Source: Rhodospirillaceae bacterium UBA1479
GTDB lineage: Bacteria; Pseudomonadota; Alphaproteobacteria; Rhodospirillales; Casp-alpha2
Assembly (NCBI GenBank): GCA_002325375.1
Contig: DCRZ01000009.1
Location: 220,156-284,155 of the forward strand
Reading direction: 5' to 3'
Length of the DNA: 64,000 nucleotides
Shown here: positions 51,444-61,500 of the stretch, one piece after another
Position numbering within the stretch: position 1 is the stretch's first letter
How the letters are laid out: each line of letters begins with the position of its first letter
Made by a program: the position numbers and the translations under genes
The notes under the pieces: generated by a model
Databases searched by the model: none
Told to the model about the DNA's origin: nothing
The model's input: only the letters and a program-made list of their open reading frames with translations

Positions 51444-52298
51444 ATGAGCATCAGAAATATTCTTGTTCCCGTGCGCGGTGACGGGAAGGGCGAATTGGTC
51501 CTGAACGCCGCGGTGGCACTCGCGAAGAAATTCGATGCCCATATCGACGTCGTCCATGCCCGAATGGGCTCTCAGGACATGCTGGCCTACGGTGCGACTC
51601 TGGCCGGCGTGCGTGACGTGGTGAACGAGATCGCCGAGACCCATGCCGCCGACGAAGAGGCCCGGGTCAAGAAACTGTACCTGGATTATTGCCAGCGCCA
51701 CGGCATCGCCGACATCACCGAGCCGCGCAACGGCGAGAAGGGGGTGTCCGCCTCGTGGCACGAGCAAAAGGGCCGCCAGGCCAATGTCGTCGCCCGCCGG
51801 GGGCGGCTGACCGACATCATCTTCGTCGCCCAGCCCGACGGACAGTTGGGCGTCAATACCTTCGAAGCGGCCCTTATGGAAACCGGCAAGCCCGTCGTCT
51901 GCGTGCCGCCCCGGGACATCAAGGAGATTGGCAACAACATCGCCATCGCCTGGAACGGCAGCGCCGAGATTTCGGCCGCCGTCACGTCGTCACGACCGAT
52001 CGTCGAAGCCGCGGCCAAGTTGCTGATTCTGTCTGCGCCGGAAACTCATGGGGACGAGCTGCCGGCATCCGATCTTGCTGAATACCTGCGTTGGCACGGC
52101 CAGCAAAGTGAAATTCAGATGCTCAATTGCGATCCACAAGAGGTCGGCCAGACGCTGTTGAAGGCTTGTGCCGACAACGCTATCGATCTGTTGCTGATGG
52201 GCGGTTATGCCCATGCCCGGCGCCACGACTTCAAAATCGGCGGCGTCACCCAATACGTGGTCGAGAAGGCTGAAATACCGGTTCTCTTCCACCACTAA
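51444..52298 (+). CDS. Universal stress protein, tandem Usp
   Basis: A 284-aa cytoplasmic protein with two Usp-type halves. It starts MSIRNILVPVRGDGKG, the usual first strand and nucleotide loop, and ends with the conserved LLLMGGYAHARRHDFKIGGVTQYVV followed by PVLFHH. The central KPVVCVPPRDIKEIGNNIAIAWNGS marks the domain join. In the oxalate operon it may respond to acid or formyl stress; role unproven. Confidence 0.85.
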   Translation: MSIRNILVPVRGDGKGELVLNAAVALAKKFDAHIDVVHARMGSQDMLAYGATLAGVRDVVNEIAETHAADEEARVKKLYLDYCQRHGIADITEPRNGEKGVSASWHEQKGRQANVVARRGRLTDIIFVAQPDGQLGVNTFEAALMETGKPVVCVPPRDIKEIGNNIAIAWNGSAEISAAVTSSRPIVEAAAKLLILSAPETHGDELPASDLAEYLRWHGQQSEIQMLNCDPQEVGQTLLKACADNAIDLLLMGGYAHARRHDFKIGGVTQYVVEKAEIPVLFHH

Positions 52299-52383
52299 GT
52301 CCTGCTTTTGGTGGGGTTTTCCTCCGCCATTTCCACGACCCGGAAAAATCCCCGCTTTCGCTGCACTGCGTCATCGCGTTCTG

Positions 52384-52411
52384 TTGCCATGCGCTGCGCG
52401 GCCTGTTTAAT
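52384..52411 (+). promoter_or_regulatory. Candidate promoter before the FAH-family gene
   Basis: TTGCCA (52384-52389) is followed after 16 bp by TTTAAT (52406-52411), in the largest gap (203 bases) within this gene row. The last two enzyme genes may thus form a separate transcript. Found by eye only. Confidence 0.35.
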
Positions 52412-52501
52412 GTCGCCCCCCGTTGAAACGTATACAATCCGTCGACAATCGGGGGCGGCACAGGCCGCGCCATCAACAGCAATTCGTGGGGAAACAGAAG
52501 A

Positions 52502-53275
52502 ATGACTTTGTGGATCAGGTACGCGCGCCAGGACGCCGAAGGTTTCGGTACGCTCGACGGCGATGTCATCAGCGTGCATTCCGGGGACATGTTCCAGGGT
52601 GCGAAGGCGACCGGCGAGACCGTCAATCTGGCGGACGTCACGGTTCTGGCCCCGGTGCGGCCGGGCAAAATCGTCGCCCTTTGGAACAACTACAACACCA
52701 TGCGCGAGAAAATGAACGGCGTCCGCCCGGAAGAACCGCTGTGGTTCATCAAGACCAACAATTCGGTCATCGGCACGGGGGCCGCCATCGAACGGCCCGC
52801 CAGTTACGACGGCAAGATCGTCTATGAAGGCGAACTGGGCATCGTCATCGGCCGCCGTGCCAAGAACGTGTCGGAAGCCGACGCGCTCGGCTATGTGTTC
52901 GGCTATACCTGCGTCAATGACGTGACGGCGGCCGATATCCTGAAGCGTGACGAAACCTTCGCCCAATGGACCCGTTGCAAAAGCTTCGACACCTTCGGCC
53001 CCCTGGGCCCGGTCATCGCCACGGGCCTGGACCCCATGAAATTGACCGTGAAGACGATCCTCAACGGCGCGGAACGTCAGAATTATCCGGTCTCCGACAT
53101 GCTGCGCACGCCGGCCAAATTGATCAGTGAAATCTCCCACGATGTGACGCTGGAGCCGGGCGACGTCATCGCCTGCGGCACCAACGTCGGCGTCGGCAGC
53201 ATGAAAGAGCCGTCCAACACGGTGGAGATTGTCATTGATGGAATCGGCACGCTAAGCAACACTTTCGATAACTAG
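52502..53275 (+). CDS. Fumarylacetoacetate hydrolase (FAH) family protein
   Basis: A 257-aa protein whose C-terminal FAH fold carries the metal site: Glu in YEGELGIVIGRRAKNVSEADAL and Asp in YTCVNDVTAADI. KSFDTFGPLGPVIATG and PGDVIACGTNVGVG are family blocks. The family hydrolyses, decarboxylates or isomerises 2-oxo or beta-diketo acids (for example acylpyruvase or oxaloacetate decarboxylase). Substrate here is unknown; the neighbourhood suggests a small carboxylate. Confidence 0.85.
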   Translation: MTLWIRYARQDAEGFGTLDGDVISVHSGDMFQGAKATGETVNLADVTVLAPVRPGKIVALWNNYNTMREKMNGVRPEEPLWFIKTNNSVIGTGAAIERPASYDGKIVYEGELGIVIGRRAKNVSEADALGYVFGYTCVNDVTAADILKRDETFAQWTRCKSFDTFGPLGPVIATGLDPMKLTVKTILNGAERQNYPVSDMLRTPAKLISEISHDVTLEPGDVIACGTNVGVGSMKEPSNTVEIVIDGIGTLSNTFDN

Positions 53276-53370
53276 ACGGATCCGCCTCGCAAACGGGTCC
53301 GACGCAGGGAACACCGTGCGGGCATGCGATATGCCCGCCGCAGGGAAACAGAGAAAGCAGGGAGAACATC

Positions 53371-54390
53371 ATGCGAGTATGCGTGATTGGTGCCGGCGCC
53401 ATCGGCGGCCTTATGGGCGCCAAACTGGCCTTGGCCGGAAACGACGTCAGCGTCATTGATATGGGACCGCATCTTCAGGCGATCCGCCAGAACGGGTTGA
53501 AACTGATCTGGGAAGACGGATCGGAACATGTCGCCCAGGTGAAGGCGTTCGAAAAATGCGCCGACGCGGGTGAACAGGACCTGGTCATCCTGGGCCTCAA
53601 GGCCCACTACCTGGAACTGGTCGCCAAGGACCTGGGGTCCCTCATGGGCCCCAACACCATGATCCTGACCGTGCAGAACGGCATTCCGTGGTGGTATTTC
53701 CACAACCACGGCGGTCCGCACGACGGTAAGCAGCTTGAAAGCCTGGATCCGGACGGCGTGCTGACCAAGTACATCGAGGGCGACCGCATCATCGGTTGTG
53801 TCGTCTACCCGGCCGCCGCCGTGACGGAACCGGGCGTCATCAAGCATGTCGAAGGCGACCGTTTCCCCATCGGCGAGTTGGATGGATCGATCAGCGCGCG
53901 GGTGGAAGGCCTGAAGGAACTTCTCGAAGGGGCCGGTTTCCGGTCTCGCGTGCTCGAGGATATTCGCTCGGAAATTTGGCTCAAGGCCTGGGGTAACCTC
54001 AGCTTCAACCCGATCAGCGCGCTGACCCATGCGACTCTGGTCGACATCTGCCAGTTCCCGGAAACCCGGCATCTGGCCCAGAAGATGATGGAAGAAGCCC
54101 AGATCGTCGCGGAAAAGCTCGGCATCACTTTCCGTCACACCATTGAAAAGCGCATTGATGGCGCGGAAAGCGTCGGCGCCCACAAAACCTCCATGCTGCA
54201 GGATGTCGAGGCAGGCCGGTCGCTTGAGACCGAAGCCCTGATCGGTGCCGTGCTGGAATTGGCCAAACTGACGGAAACACCTTGTCCGCACACGTTTGCG
54301 GTCTATTCCTGCGTCAAGCTGCTGAACAAGGTGATGGTTACCCAGCATGCGGGCGTCATTGTGCAGAATGCGGGCCAAGCCGCCGAATAG
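53371..54390 (+). CDS. Ketopantoate reductase-like (ApbA/PanE family) dehydrogenase
   Basis: A 339-aa NAD(P)H-dependent 2-oxoacid reductase. The Rossmann motif VIGAGAIGGLMGAKLALAGNDVSVID opens the protein; the catalytic Lys/Asn region is WLKAWGNLSFNPISALT, and the substrate domain has the GAHKTSMLQDVEAGRSLE block. Length is slightly above true PanE. Being in an oxalate/formyl gene row rather than a pantothenate locus, it may reduce another 2-oxo acid. Confidence 0.85.
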   Translation: MRVCVIGAGAIGGLMGAKLALAGNDVSVIDMGPHLQAIRQNGLKLIWEDGSEHVAQVKAFEKCADAGEQDLVILGLKAHYLELVAKDLGSLMGPNTMILTVQNGIPWWYFHNHGGPHDGKQLESLDPDGVLTKYIEGDRIIGCVVYPAAAVTEPGVIKHVEGDRFPIGELDGSISARVEGLKELLEGAGFRSRVLEDIRSEIWLKAWGNLSFNPISALTHATLVDICQFPETRHLAQKMMEEAQIVAEKLGITFRHTIEKRIDGAESVGAHKTSMLQDVEAGRSLETEALIGAVLELAKLTETPCPHTFAVYSCVKLLNKVMVTQHAGVIVQNAGQAAE

Positions 54391-54421
54391 GTAAGGCCAC
54401 GCCTTCTGCCACGATCCGGAA

Positions 54422-54488
54422 TTGCGCCGGACCCGGGCTGCTCTATAATACATTCCGGCGGTGGGAAATGGGTTTGCCACCGCCGGAA
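54422..54488 (+). promoter_or_regulatory. Promoter and leader hairpin of the FNR-type gene
   Basis: TTGCGC (54422-54427), a 16-bp spacer and a perfect TATAAT (54444-54449) give a good promoter. A perfect 12-bp hairpin follows at once: TTCCGGCGGTGG (54453-54464) with CCACCGCCGGAA (54477-54488), flanked by a further GGCTGC/GCAGCC pair. With the start predicted near 54456 the hairpin lies at the very 5' end of the mRNA. No T-run follows. Confidence 0.6.
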
Positions 54489-54508
54489 GCAGCCTTGGGT
54501 AGGAATTA

Positions 54509-55261
54509 ATGGCATCTGTCACCGCCAGAGTGATCGGCCTATGTGATGCAGCCCGGGAACGGGATCATCTGTCGCAGGAATGCGCCAGCTGCGTTGCGCG
54601 TCATCTGGCTGCCTGTTCGGGCCTGAGCACGGATGAATTGTCCCATCTCGCTGAGCACGTGAACCGCCGCAAGCTGGCGGCCGGCCAGACGTTGTTTCAG
54701 GAATCCGACCCCGCCGATAATGTCTTCACCGTCACCTCCGGCGTGTTCAAGCAATACAAGCTTCTTGCCGACGGGCGCTGCCAGGTCACCGGGTTCTATT
54801 TTATGGGGGACCTGATCGGCCTGCCCGAGGGGCCTGACTATCCCGTCACGGCTGAAGCACTAACGCCGGTGACGGTGTGCAGTTTCCCGCGCGCCCGCAT
54901 CACGGAACTGGTTGGGCAGTATCCGTCATTGGCCAAGGCGGTGATCCTGAAGCTGCAGCGCGAAATCACCACCGCTCAGGGACAGATGCTGTCGCTTGGC
55001 CGGCTGACGGCCGAGGAACGCATCGCGGTCTTCTTGTTGACCCTGCTGGACAAGGCGCCCGATTGCGTCAACGACGATGGGGCGCTGCGCCTGAACATGC
55101 GCCGTGCTGATATTGCGGATTACCTGGGGCTGACCGTGGAAACGGTCAGCCGCTCGTTCACCAAGCTGCGCAACGCCGGCGTGATCGGCGTCGAACATGG
55201 CGGGGCGGTCGAAATCCTGTCCCGTGACGGGCTCGAAGACATCGCCCAGGGGCCGGGATAA
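54509..55261 (+). CDS. FNR-type (Crp/Fnr family) oxygen-responsive regulator
   Basis: A 250-aa regulator. Cys25-X2-Cys28-X7-Cys36 at the N-terminus plus an internal Cys in PVTVCSFPR supply the four ligands of an oxygen-labile [4Fe-4S] cluster, with the spacing typical of alphaproteobacterial FnrN/FnrL. A cNMP-type beta-roll (about 40-130), a dimer helix (about 140-165) and a C-terminal HTH with ADIADYLGLTVETVSRSFTKL follow; the E-xx-SR residues are those that read TTGAT sites. It should control microaerobic or anaerobic genes. Confidence 0.92.
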   Translation: MASVTARVIGLCDAARERDHLSQECASCVARHLAACSGLSTDELSHLAEHVNRRKLAAGQTLFQESDPADNVFTVTSGVFKQYKLLADGRCQVTGFYFMGDLIGLPEGPDYPVTAEALTPVTVCSFPRARITELVGQYPSLAKAVILKLQREITTAQGQMLSLGRLTAEERIAVFLLTLLDKAPDCVNDDGALRLNMRRADIADYLGLTVETVSRSFTKLRNAGVIGVEHGGAVEILSRDGLEDIAQGPG

Positions 55262-55335
55262 ATCGTTCGCCGGTCTTGCGGCCATGGTGGTTGCCGGCCA
55301 TATGTGAAGGACCACCGCCAGCGGAGAGTCCGCCC

Positions 55336-55620
55336 ATGAGCAATCTCAAAATGGCCCATCGCGATGAAGACGCAGCCATGCAGAACCGACGCTGGCAGGA
55401 ATTGCGTGATCGCCTGCAGGCGGTCAAGCGGCCGATCTTCCAGGAACTTCGCGATTATCCATCCCAGGTCGCCGGCTGCGATCTGCATTTCAAGGCGCTT
55501 ATCGAAAAGCGTGATGCCATCTGCCGGGAATTGGACCGCCTGGACGCCCTGGAGGGCGCGCAGGACGATCAACTGGATGCCTTTGCGGCATCGTCGGCCT
55601 TTCTGGCCAAGGGCGCGTAA
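55336..55620 (+). CDS. Small unknown helical protein
   Basis: A 94-aa, highly charged, probably all-helical protein beginning MSNLKMAHRDEDAAM; no family recognised. Landmarks are LRDRLQAVKRPIFQELRDYPSQVAGCDLHF and a C-terminal acidic helix. ATG 55336 is chosen over an upstream in-frame start because GCGGAGAG lies just ahead. Downstream of the FNR-type gene by 74 bases. Confidence 0.65.
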   Translation: MSNLKMAHRDEDAAMQNRRWQELRDRLQAVKRPIFQELRDYPSQVAGCDLHFKALIEKRDAICRELDRLDALEGAQDDQLDAFAASSAFLAKGA

Positions 55621-55667
55621 GCCTATCAGATCTTGGGGGCCGCAGCGGCCACCACAGGAGAGCAACC

Positions 55668-55976
55668 ATGCCATCCGTTACACCACCAACCCTTCGCCGC
55701 AGTGCTGCCGCGATCTTTGCCCTGATGCTGGCGACGGTTCCCGTCGCCACCGCCCAGGCGCAATCGAATGCACCTGATCCGGACGTGCTGCTGGAGGAAG
55801 GGACGAAGAAGATCCTGCGCGCCTTCGAGCTGTTCATCATGACCATCCCTCAGTACGAAATGCCCGAGGTCCTGCCCAACGGCGACATCATCATCCGGCG
55901 CAAGAATCCACCGGGTGGGGATCGCAAAGAGGGGCCCGGCGTCACCGAGCCGCCGGTTGCCGGGGAAAAAACCTAA
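55668..55976 (+). CDS. Small secreted protein of unknown function
   Basis: A 102-aa protein with a signal peptide (about 1-32, cleavage after TAQAQ). The mature part has one likely helix (EEGTKKILRAFELFIMTIPQYEMPEVL) and the pattern LPNGDIIIRRKNPP, then a disordered Gly/Pro tail. It looks periplasmic. GGAGAGCAACC precedes the ATG. It ends convergently with the dehydratase gene. Confidence 0.65.
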   Translation: MPSVTPPTLRRSAAAIFALMLATVPVATAQAQSNAPDPDVLLEEGTKKILRAFELFIMTIPQYEMPEVLPNGDIIIRRKNPPGGDRKEGPGVTEPPVAGEKT

Positions 55977-55998
55977 GCCTGCCCCTTGCCCCGCCGCT

Positions 55999-56991
55999 TT
56001 AGTCGGCGGCCATGTCGAGAAGCTTGAACACCGTTTCCTGGGTCAGGTTGCCGCCCGTCAGCGCGGCCACGGTCTTCAGTGACGTATTGACTTTGCCCGA
56101 CAGGAATCCCGCCGCCGCCGTCACGCCGGCCGGCTCGCCCAGCATCTTGGTGCGGGTCAGGATGGTCTTGAAGGCGCGGGCGATGTCCTGCTCGCTGACC
56201 AGAACGATATCGTCGAGAAACGCGTCCAGATGCATGAACGGGTACTCGCCGGGGCGGCGGGCGCTCAGCCCGTCGGCGATGCTGTCCCAATAATCGATGG
56301 CCGTGGGCGTGCCTGCCTGGCGCGAGACATAGGCCGCGTTGGCGCGTTCCGGCTGGATGCCGACGACCTTCACGTTCGGGTTGATGAGCTTGACCGCCGC
56401 CGCAATGCCGCCGGCGACCCCGCCCGACGACACGGGCACCAGGACCTGCTGGGCGTCGGGGCATTGTTCCATGATTTCGAAACCGATGGTGCCGTGGCCG
56501 GCGATGATGGGCGGGTCTTCCCAGGTGTCGATGGCGGTCATGCCGCGCTCCACGGCCAGGCGTTCCACCGTGGGTTGGCGGGCGAGGGCGTCCGTGCCGC
56601 ACAGATAAACCTCGGCGCCGTAGCCTTCCGTGCCCTGGATTTTGTAGGGGCTGGTGGCGTCCAGCATCACGACGGTGATGGGAACGCCCAGCGTCTTGCC
56701 GGCGAAGGCGAAGCCCTGGGCGAAGTTGCCGGACGAGGCCAGGACCACGCCCTTGGCCTTCTGTTCCGCCGTCAGGTAGTGCATCACGTTGAATACGGCG
56801 CGGACCTTGAACGCCCCCGTAACCTGCAGATTCTCGCACTTCAGGAACAGGGTTTCCCGGCCGACCTCGGCACTGTCCCGGGCCACGGGCACGACGGGCG
56901 TGCGGCGGATGGCGTGGGGCATGTTGGCGCGTGCGGCGCGGATGGCGTCAAGCGTGACCAGACGGTCACGGGAAAACAGGGAACCTTCCAT
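55999..56991 (-). CDS. PLP-dependent threonine/serine dehydratase family protein
   Basis: A 330-aa fold type II PLP enzyme. The cofactor Lys is in VTGAFKVRAV (about 59-68), SSGNFAQGFAFA binds the substrate carboxylate, and PVSSGGVAGGIAAAV the phosphate. It lacks an ACT regulatory domain, as in catabolic threonine dehydratase, serine racemase and hydroxyectoine EutB relatives. Which amino acid it acts on cannot be told. It stands alone between a small secreted protein gene and tolC. Confidence 0.85.
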   Translation of the reverse strand: MEGSLFSRDRLVTLDAIRAARANMPHAIRRTPVVPVARDSAEVGRETLFLKCENLQVTGAFKVRAVFNVMHYLTAEQKAKGVVLASSGNFAQGFAFAGKTLGVPITVVMLDATSPYKIQGTEGYGAEVYLCGTDALARQPTVERLAVERGMTAIDTWEDPPIIAGHGTIGFEIMEQCPDAQQVLVPVSSGGVAGGIAAAVKLINPNVKVVGIQPERANAAYVSRQAGTPTAIDYWDSIADGLSARRPGEYPFMHLDAFLDDIVLVSEQDIARAFKTILTRTKMLGEPAGVTAAAGFLSGKVNTSLKTVAALTGGNLTQETVFKLLDMAAD

Positions 56992-57038
56992 GGCGGGGCA
57001 ACTCCGTTGTGCCGGGCCGGGTTGGCCCAGACAAAGGT

Positions 57039-58382
57039 TTACTGCACCACGAGGTTCAGGCTCAAGGGATCAAGGCGGCCGAGGGCGAGAAGAAGCTGAT
57101 AGGCGGCGGTCTTTTCGTCGTAGGACGCGGTGGTGAAATTGATCTGCGCGTTGTTGACCTCGTTCTCGGCGTCGAGCACGTTGATCACCGTTTCCTTACC
57201 GGCGGCGCGCAGCTTACGCCGGCTTTGCGCCACTTCCGATGCGATGTTGACCGCGTTTTCCAGAAGAATCACCCGCTCGCGGGCGGTTTCCAGGGCCTGC
57301 CAGGCCAGGCGGACCTGTTCCTCCACCGTGCGGGCGGCGGCCTGCAGCTTGTTGCGGTTGGCGGCCGTGTCATAGGCGGCGCGCAGGGTCGAAGACCGGG
57401 TGGAAAAGCCGGAAAACAGTTCCCAATCGGCCTGGAAACCGATGCTGTAATCGCGCCGGGTGCCGAGCACGCCGCCGTTGTTCTGTTCCATGTTGAACTC
57501 GCCTTCCAGATCGATGGTCGGGTAGAGCCCGGATTTGGCCTCGACCTCGCGCTGGCGGGTGATGTCGATGCTGGTGCCCGCTTCGCGCACGGCAGGGTTT
57601 TCGACCAGCGCGATGGCAAGGGCGCGATCCAGCTCGCTCGGCACGGCGTTGACCGGCGGGCGCGGGTCGTACATGTCTTCCAGATTGGGGGGAAACCCGA
57701 ATACCTGCTGATAGCGCGACATGGCGTCACGCAACTGCCCTTCGAAGCCGACGCGCCGTTCCTTGGCGACCTGCAGGCGCGATTTGGCCTGCAGCACGTC
57801 GACGGCGATCCCCGATCCCCGGCGGACCCGTTCATCTTCCAGGTTCAACTGACGCTGAATGCGGCCTTCGCTTTCGATGGTGATGCCGAGCAGGCGCATC
57901 TGCCGCAGCACGGTGATATAGGCGCGCACGCCCTGGAACAGGGTGTTCTGACGCGTACCCTCCAGCGAGATGCGGGCCAGATGCTCGTTCAACTCGGCGA
58001 TATGGATGGCCGTCCGCGTGGCATAGCCGTCGAACAGGTTCTGCGACAGGGTAAAGGTGGCGACGTTCTTGTTCTCGATGCTTTTGGCGCCGGACGACCG
58101 GGTTGATGGGCTGTCGATGAATTCGCGTCCCGCGTCGCCGGTCATGCTCAGGGTCGGCAGGCGCCGGGCCTTGGCGACGTCGATGCCCTGTCGGTTGCTT
58201 TCCAGGGTGTTCCGGGCGGCCAGGATGTTGGGATGGTTGGTGATCAGGCGGGCGAGTTCGATCTCGAGCGGGGCCGCGCGAACGGCCTGGGGCGCGCACA
58301 GCGCCGCCGCCAGCAGCCATCCAGCAATCGTCGTTCCGGCAATCGGCCGTTTGCGCACGCGGTGAAACTCCCTCAAGTCCAT
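57039..58382 (-). CDS. tolC: TolC-family outer membrane efflux protein
   Basis: A 447-aa outer membrane channel protein with signal peptide (about 1-36, ending AVRAAP). Two repeat OEP domains follow, the first starting with LARLITNHPNILAARNTLESNRQGIDVAKA, the second with LDRALAIALVENPAVREAGTSIDI. The YSIGFQADWELFSGF block is the usual strand region. It forms the exit duct for type I secretion or RND efflux; no partner pump is adjacent. It is followed by the dehydratase gene 47 bases away on the same strand. Confidence 0.92.
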   Translation of the reverse strand: MDLREFHRVRKRPIAGTTIAGWLLAAALCAPQAVRAAPLEIELARLITNHPNILAARNTLESNRQGIDVAKARRLPTLSMTGDAGREFIDSPSTRSSGAKSIENKNVATFTLSQNLFDGYATRTAIHIAELNEHLARISLEGTRQNTLFQGVRAYITVLRQMRLLGITIESEGRIQRQLNLEDERVRRGSGIAVDVLQAKSRLQVAKERRVGFEGQLRDAMSRYQQVFGFPPNLEDMYDPRPPVNAVPSELDRALAIALVENPAVREAGTSIDITRQREVEAKSGLYPTIDLEGEFNMEQNNGGVLGTRRDYSIGFQADWELFSGFSTRSSTLRAAYDTAANRNKLQAAARTVEEQVRLAWQALETARERVILLENAVNIASEVAQSRRKLRAAGKETVINVLDAENEVNNAQINFTTASYDEKTAAYQLLLALGRLDPLSLNLVVQ

Positions 58383-58516
58383 AAGGATTCGGTCGGCGCG
58401 CCGAACTGCCGGGCGAGTCTATGCCCCGGCGGCCCGGCGGTCAAACGCCTCCGAATCGCACCCGGAATCCTGGGAATCTTATAGAAAACCTTGGTTAAGC
58501 GCCGGTTAAGGATGCC

Positions 58517-61500
58517 TTACACCGCGCCGAAACCGCCGCCGCCCGGTGTTTCGATGATGAACACGTCGCCGGGTTTAAGCTCGCGGCGGTCCGTGCCGGT
58601 CAATTCTTCGACCGTGCCGCCGGCCCGTTCCACGGCGTTGCGCCCGATCATGCCAGCGCCGCCGCCGTTGATCCCGTGGGGTGGTACGCGGCGGTGGCTG
58701 GACAGGATCGCCGCCGTCATGTCTTCGAGGAAACGGATGCGGCGGACCACGCCGTTGCCGCCCGGATGGGCCCCCGCACCGCCTGATCCCTGGCGGATGG
58801 CGAAACGTTCGACCAGCACGGGAAAGCGCCATTCCAGGACTTCCGGATCGGTCAGCCGGGTGTTGGTCATATGGGTGTGAACGGCGTCCGTGCCGTCGAA
58901 GTCCGGTCCCGCACCCGACCCGCCGCAGATGGTTTCGTAATACTGGTGGCGGTCATTTCCGAAGGTGAAGTTGTTGCAGCTTCCCTGGCTGGAGGCGAGG
59001 GCGCCCAAGGCGCCGAACAGCGCGTCGGTGATGATCATGCTGGTTTCCACGTTACCGGCGACCACGGCGGCGGGATAGACGGGCGACAGCATGGATTTCT
59101 TCGGAATCACCAGCTTCAGCGGCTTCAGGCAGCCGGCGTTGAGCGGAATGTCGTCGTCGATCAGGGTGCGGAAGGTATAGAGCACCGCCGCATGACAGAC
59201 GGCCGTGGGGGCGTTGAAGTTGCTGTCCAACTGCGCCGACGAGCCGGAGAAATCCAAGGTCGCCTCGCGCTTCTTGCGGTTGAGCGTGATCTTCACGTCG
59301 ATCACCGCACCGTTGTCCATCTCGCAGGTGAACTGCCCATCGGTCAGCACGTCGAGCACCCGGCGCACGCTTTCCTCGGCGTTGTCCTGGACATGGTCCA
59401 TATAGGCCCAGACCGTTTCCAGGCCGAAGTGATCGACCATCTTGCGCAGTTCCTGGGCACCCTTTTCGTTGGCGGCGATCTGCGCCGCCAGGTCGGCCAG
59501 ATTCTGATCGAAATTGCGCACCGGATAAGTCCCGCCGCAGAGAAGATCGCGCAGGGCGTCCTCGCGTAGGTTGCCCTGATCGACCAGAAGGAAGTTGTCG
59601 ATCAAAACACCTTCTTCCTCGACCGTTTTGCTGTCGGGAGGCATGGAGCCCGGGGTGATGCCGCCGATGTCGGCGTGATGACCGCGGGAGCCGACATAGA
59701 ACAAAATATCCCGGCCCTTGTCGTCGAACACCGGCGTGATGACCGTGACGTCCGGCAGGTGGGTGCCGCCGTTATAGGGCGCGTTCAGGGCATAGACGTT
59801 GCCGGGTTTGATCTTGCCTGCGTTGTCGCGCATCACGGCGCGGATGCTTTCCCCCATGGACCCCAGGTGCACCGGGATATGCGGCGCGTTGGCGATCAGG
59901 TCGCCCTTGCGATCGAACACGGCGCAGGAGAAATCCAGCCGTTCCTTGATGTTCACGGAATAGCTGGTGTTGGCCAGGGTCGTACCCATCTGTTCGGCGA
60001 TGGACATGAACAGGTTGTTGAAGATTTCCAGCATCACCGGGTCGGCCTGGGTGCCGATGGCGTGGACTTCGGGGCGCGGCTCCGCCCGGGTCAGGATCAG
60101 GTGGCCCTTGCGGGTCATCTCGGCGGCCCAGCCCGGCTCGACCACGATGGTCGAGGTGTTCTCGACCAGGATCGTCGGCCCGGCCAGGCGGTCGCCGGGC
60201 AGAAGGGCCTCCGTGCGGTAGACGGGGGTTTCATATGTTTTGCCGCCCGAGGTCATGGGCACCAGGGTCATGGGGCGCAGGGCCGCCACGCCGGGGATGT
60301 CCTCGATATCGGCATCTTCCGCCATGCCGGCGCGGCCGACGACTTCCACCGACACGGCTTCGATGATGTGCCCGCGGCCGGGGGCGGTGAATCCGTAGCG
60401 CTGGCGGTGCAGAACTTCGAACTCGTCGATCATCTTGTTGCGGTCGCCGAACGGCACGATCAGGGCCGTGTCCGTGCCCTTGTAGCGAAGATGGGCGCGG
60501 CGGAAGGTTTCGACGTTTTCCTTTGCGATGCCCTGGCCGTCGATCTCTGCCCGGGCGTCCTTTTCCAGGCCTTCGATGATCTCCATCAGGGGCGCGGTCA
60601 GACCGGCGGCCAGCGGTGCCTCCACCGCTTTTTCGCGGATCGCCCGCACATCGGCCAAACCCATGCCGTAGGCCGAGAGCACGCCCGCGAAGGGATGCAG
60701 GAACACGGTGTTCATGCCGAGCGCGTCGGCAACCAGGCAGGCGTGCTGCCCCGCCGCCCCGCCGAAGCCGTTGAGCACGTATTCCGTCACGTCGTGGCCG
60801 CGCTGCACGGAGATTTTTTTGATCGCGTTGGCCATGTTTTCGACGGCGATCTTCAGGAAGCCCTCGGCGACTTCTTCCGGCGTGCGGTCGTCGCCGGTTT
60901 CCTCGTGGATGGTCCGGGCCATGTCCTCGAACTTGCGGCGCACGGCGCGGTCGTCCAGGGGCTGGTCCGCGTCGGGGCCGAACACGGCCGGGAAGTATTG
61001 AGGCTGCACCTTGCCCAGCATGACGTTGCAGTCGGTGACGGTCAGCGGCCCGCCCCGGCGATAGCAGGCCGGGCCCGGATCGGCCCCGGCGCTGTCGGGT
61101 CCGACCCGGTATCTGGCGCCGTCGAAATGCAGGATCGAGCCGCCCCCGGCGGCGACCGTGTGGATGTTCATCATGGGGGCGCGCATGCGAATGCCGGCGA
61201 CCTGGGTTTCGAACGTGCGTTCGTACTCCCCGTCGTAATGCGATACGTCCGTGGAGGTTCCGCCCATGTCGAAGCCGATGACCTTGGCGAAGCCCGCCAT
61301 GCGCGCGGTCTCGACCATGCCGACGACGCCGCCGGCAGGTCCCGACAGGATCGAATCCTTGCCCTGGAACAGGCGTGCGTCGGTCAACCCGCCGTTGGAT
61401 TGCATGAACTGAAGCGGCGTATCGCCCAGGTCGGCGGCCACCCGGTCGACATAGCGGCGCAGGATCGGCGACAGATAGGCATCGACCACCGTGGTGTCGC

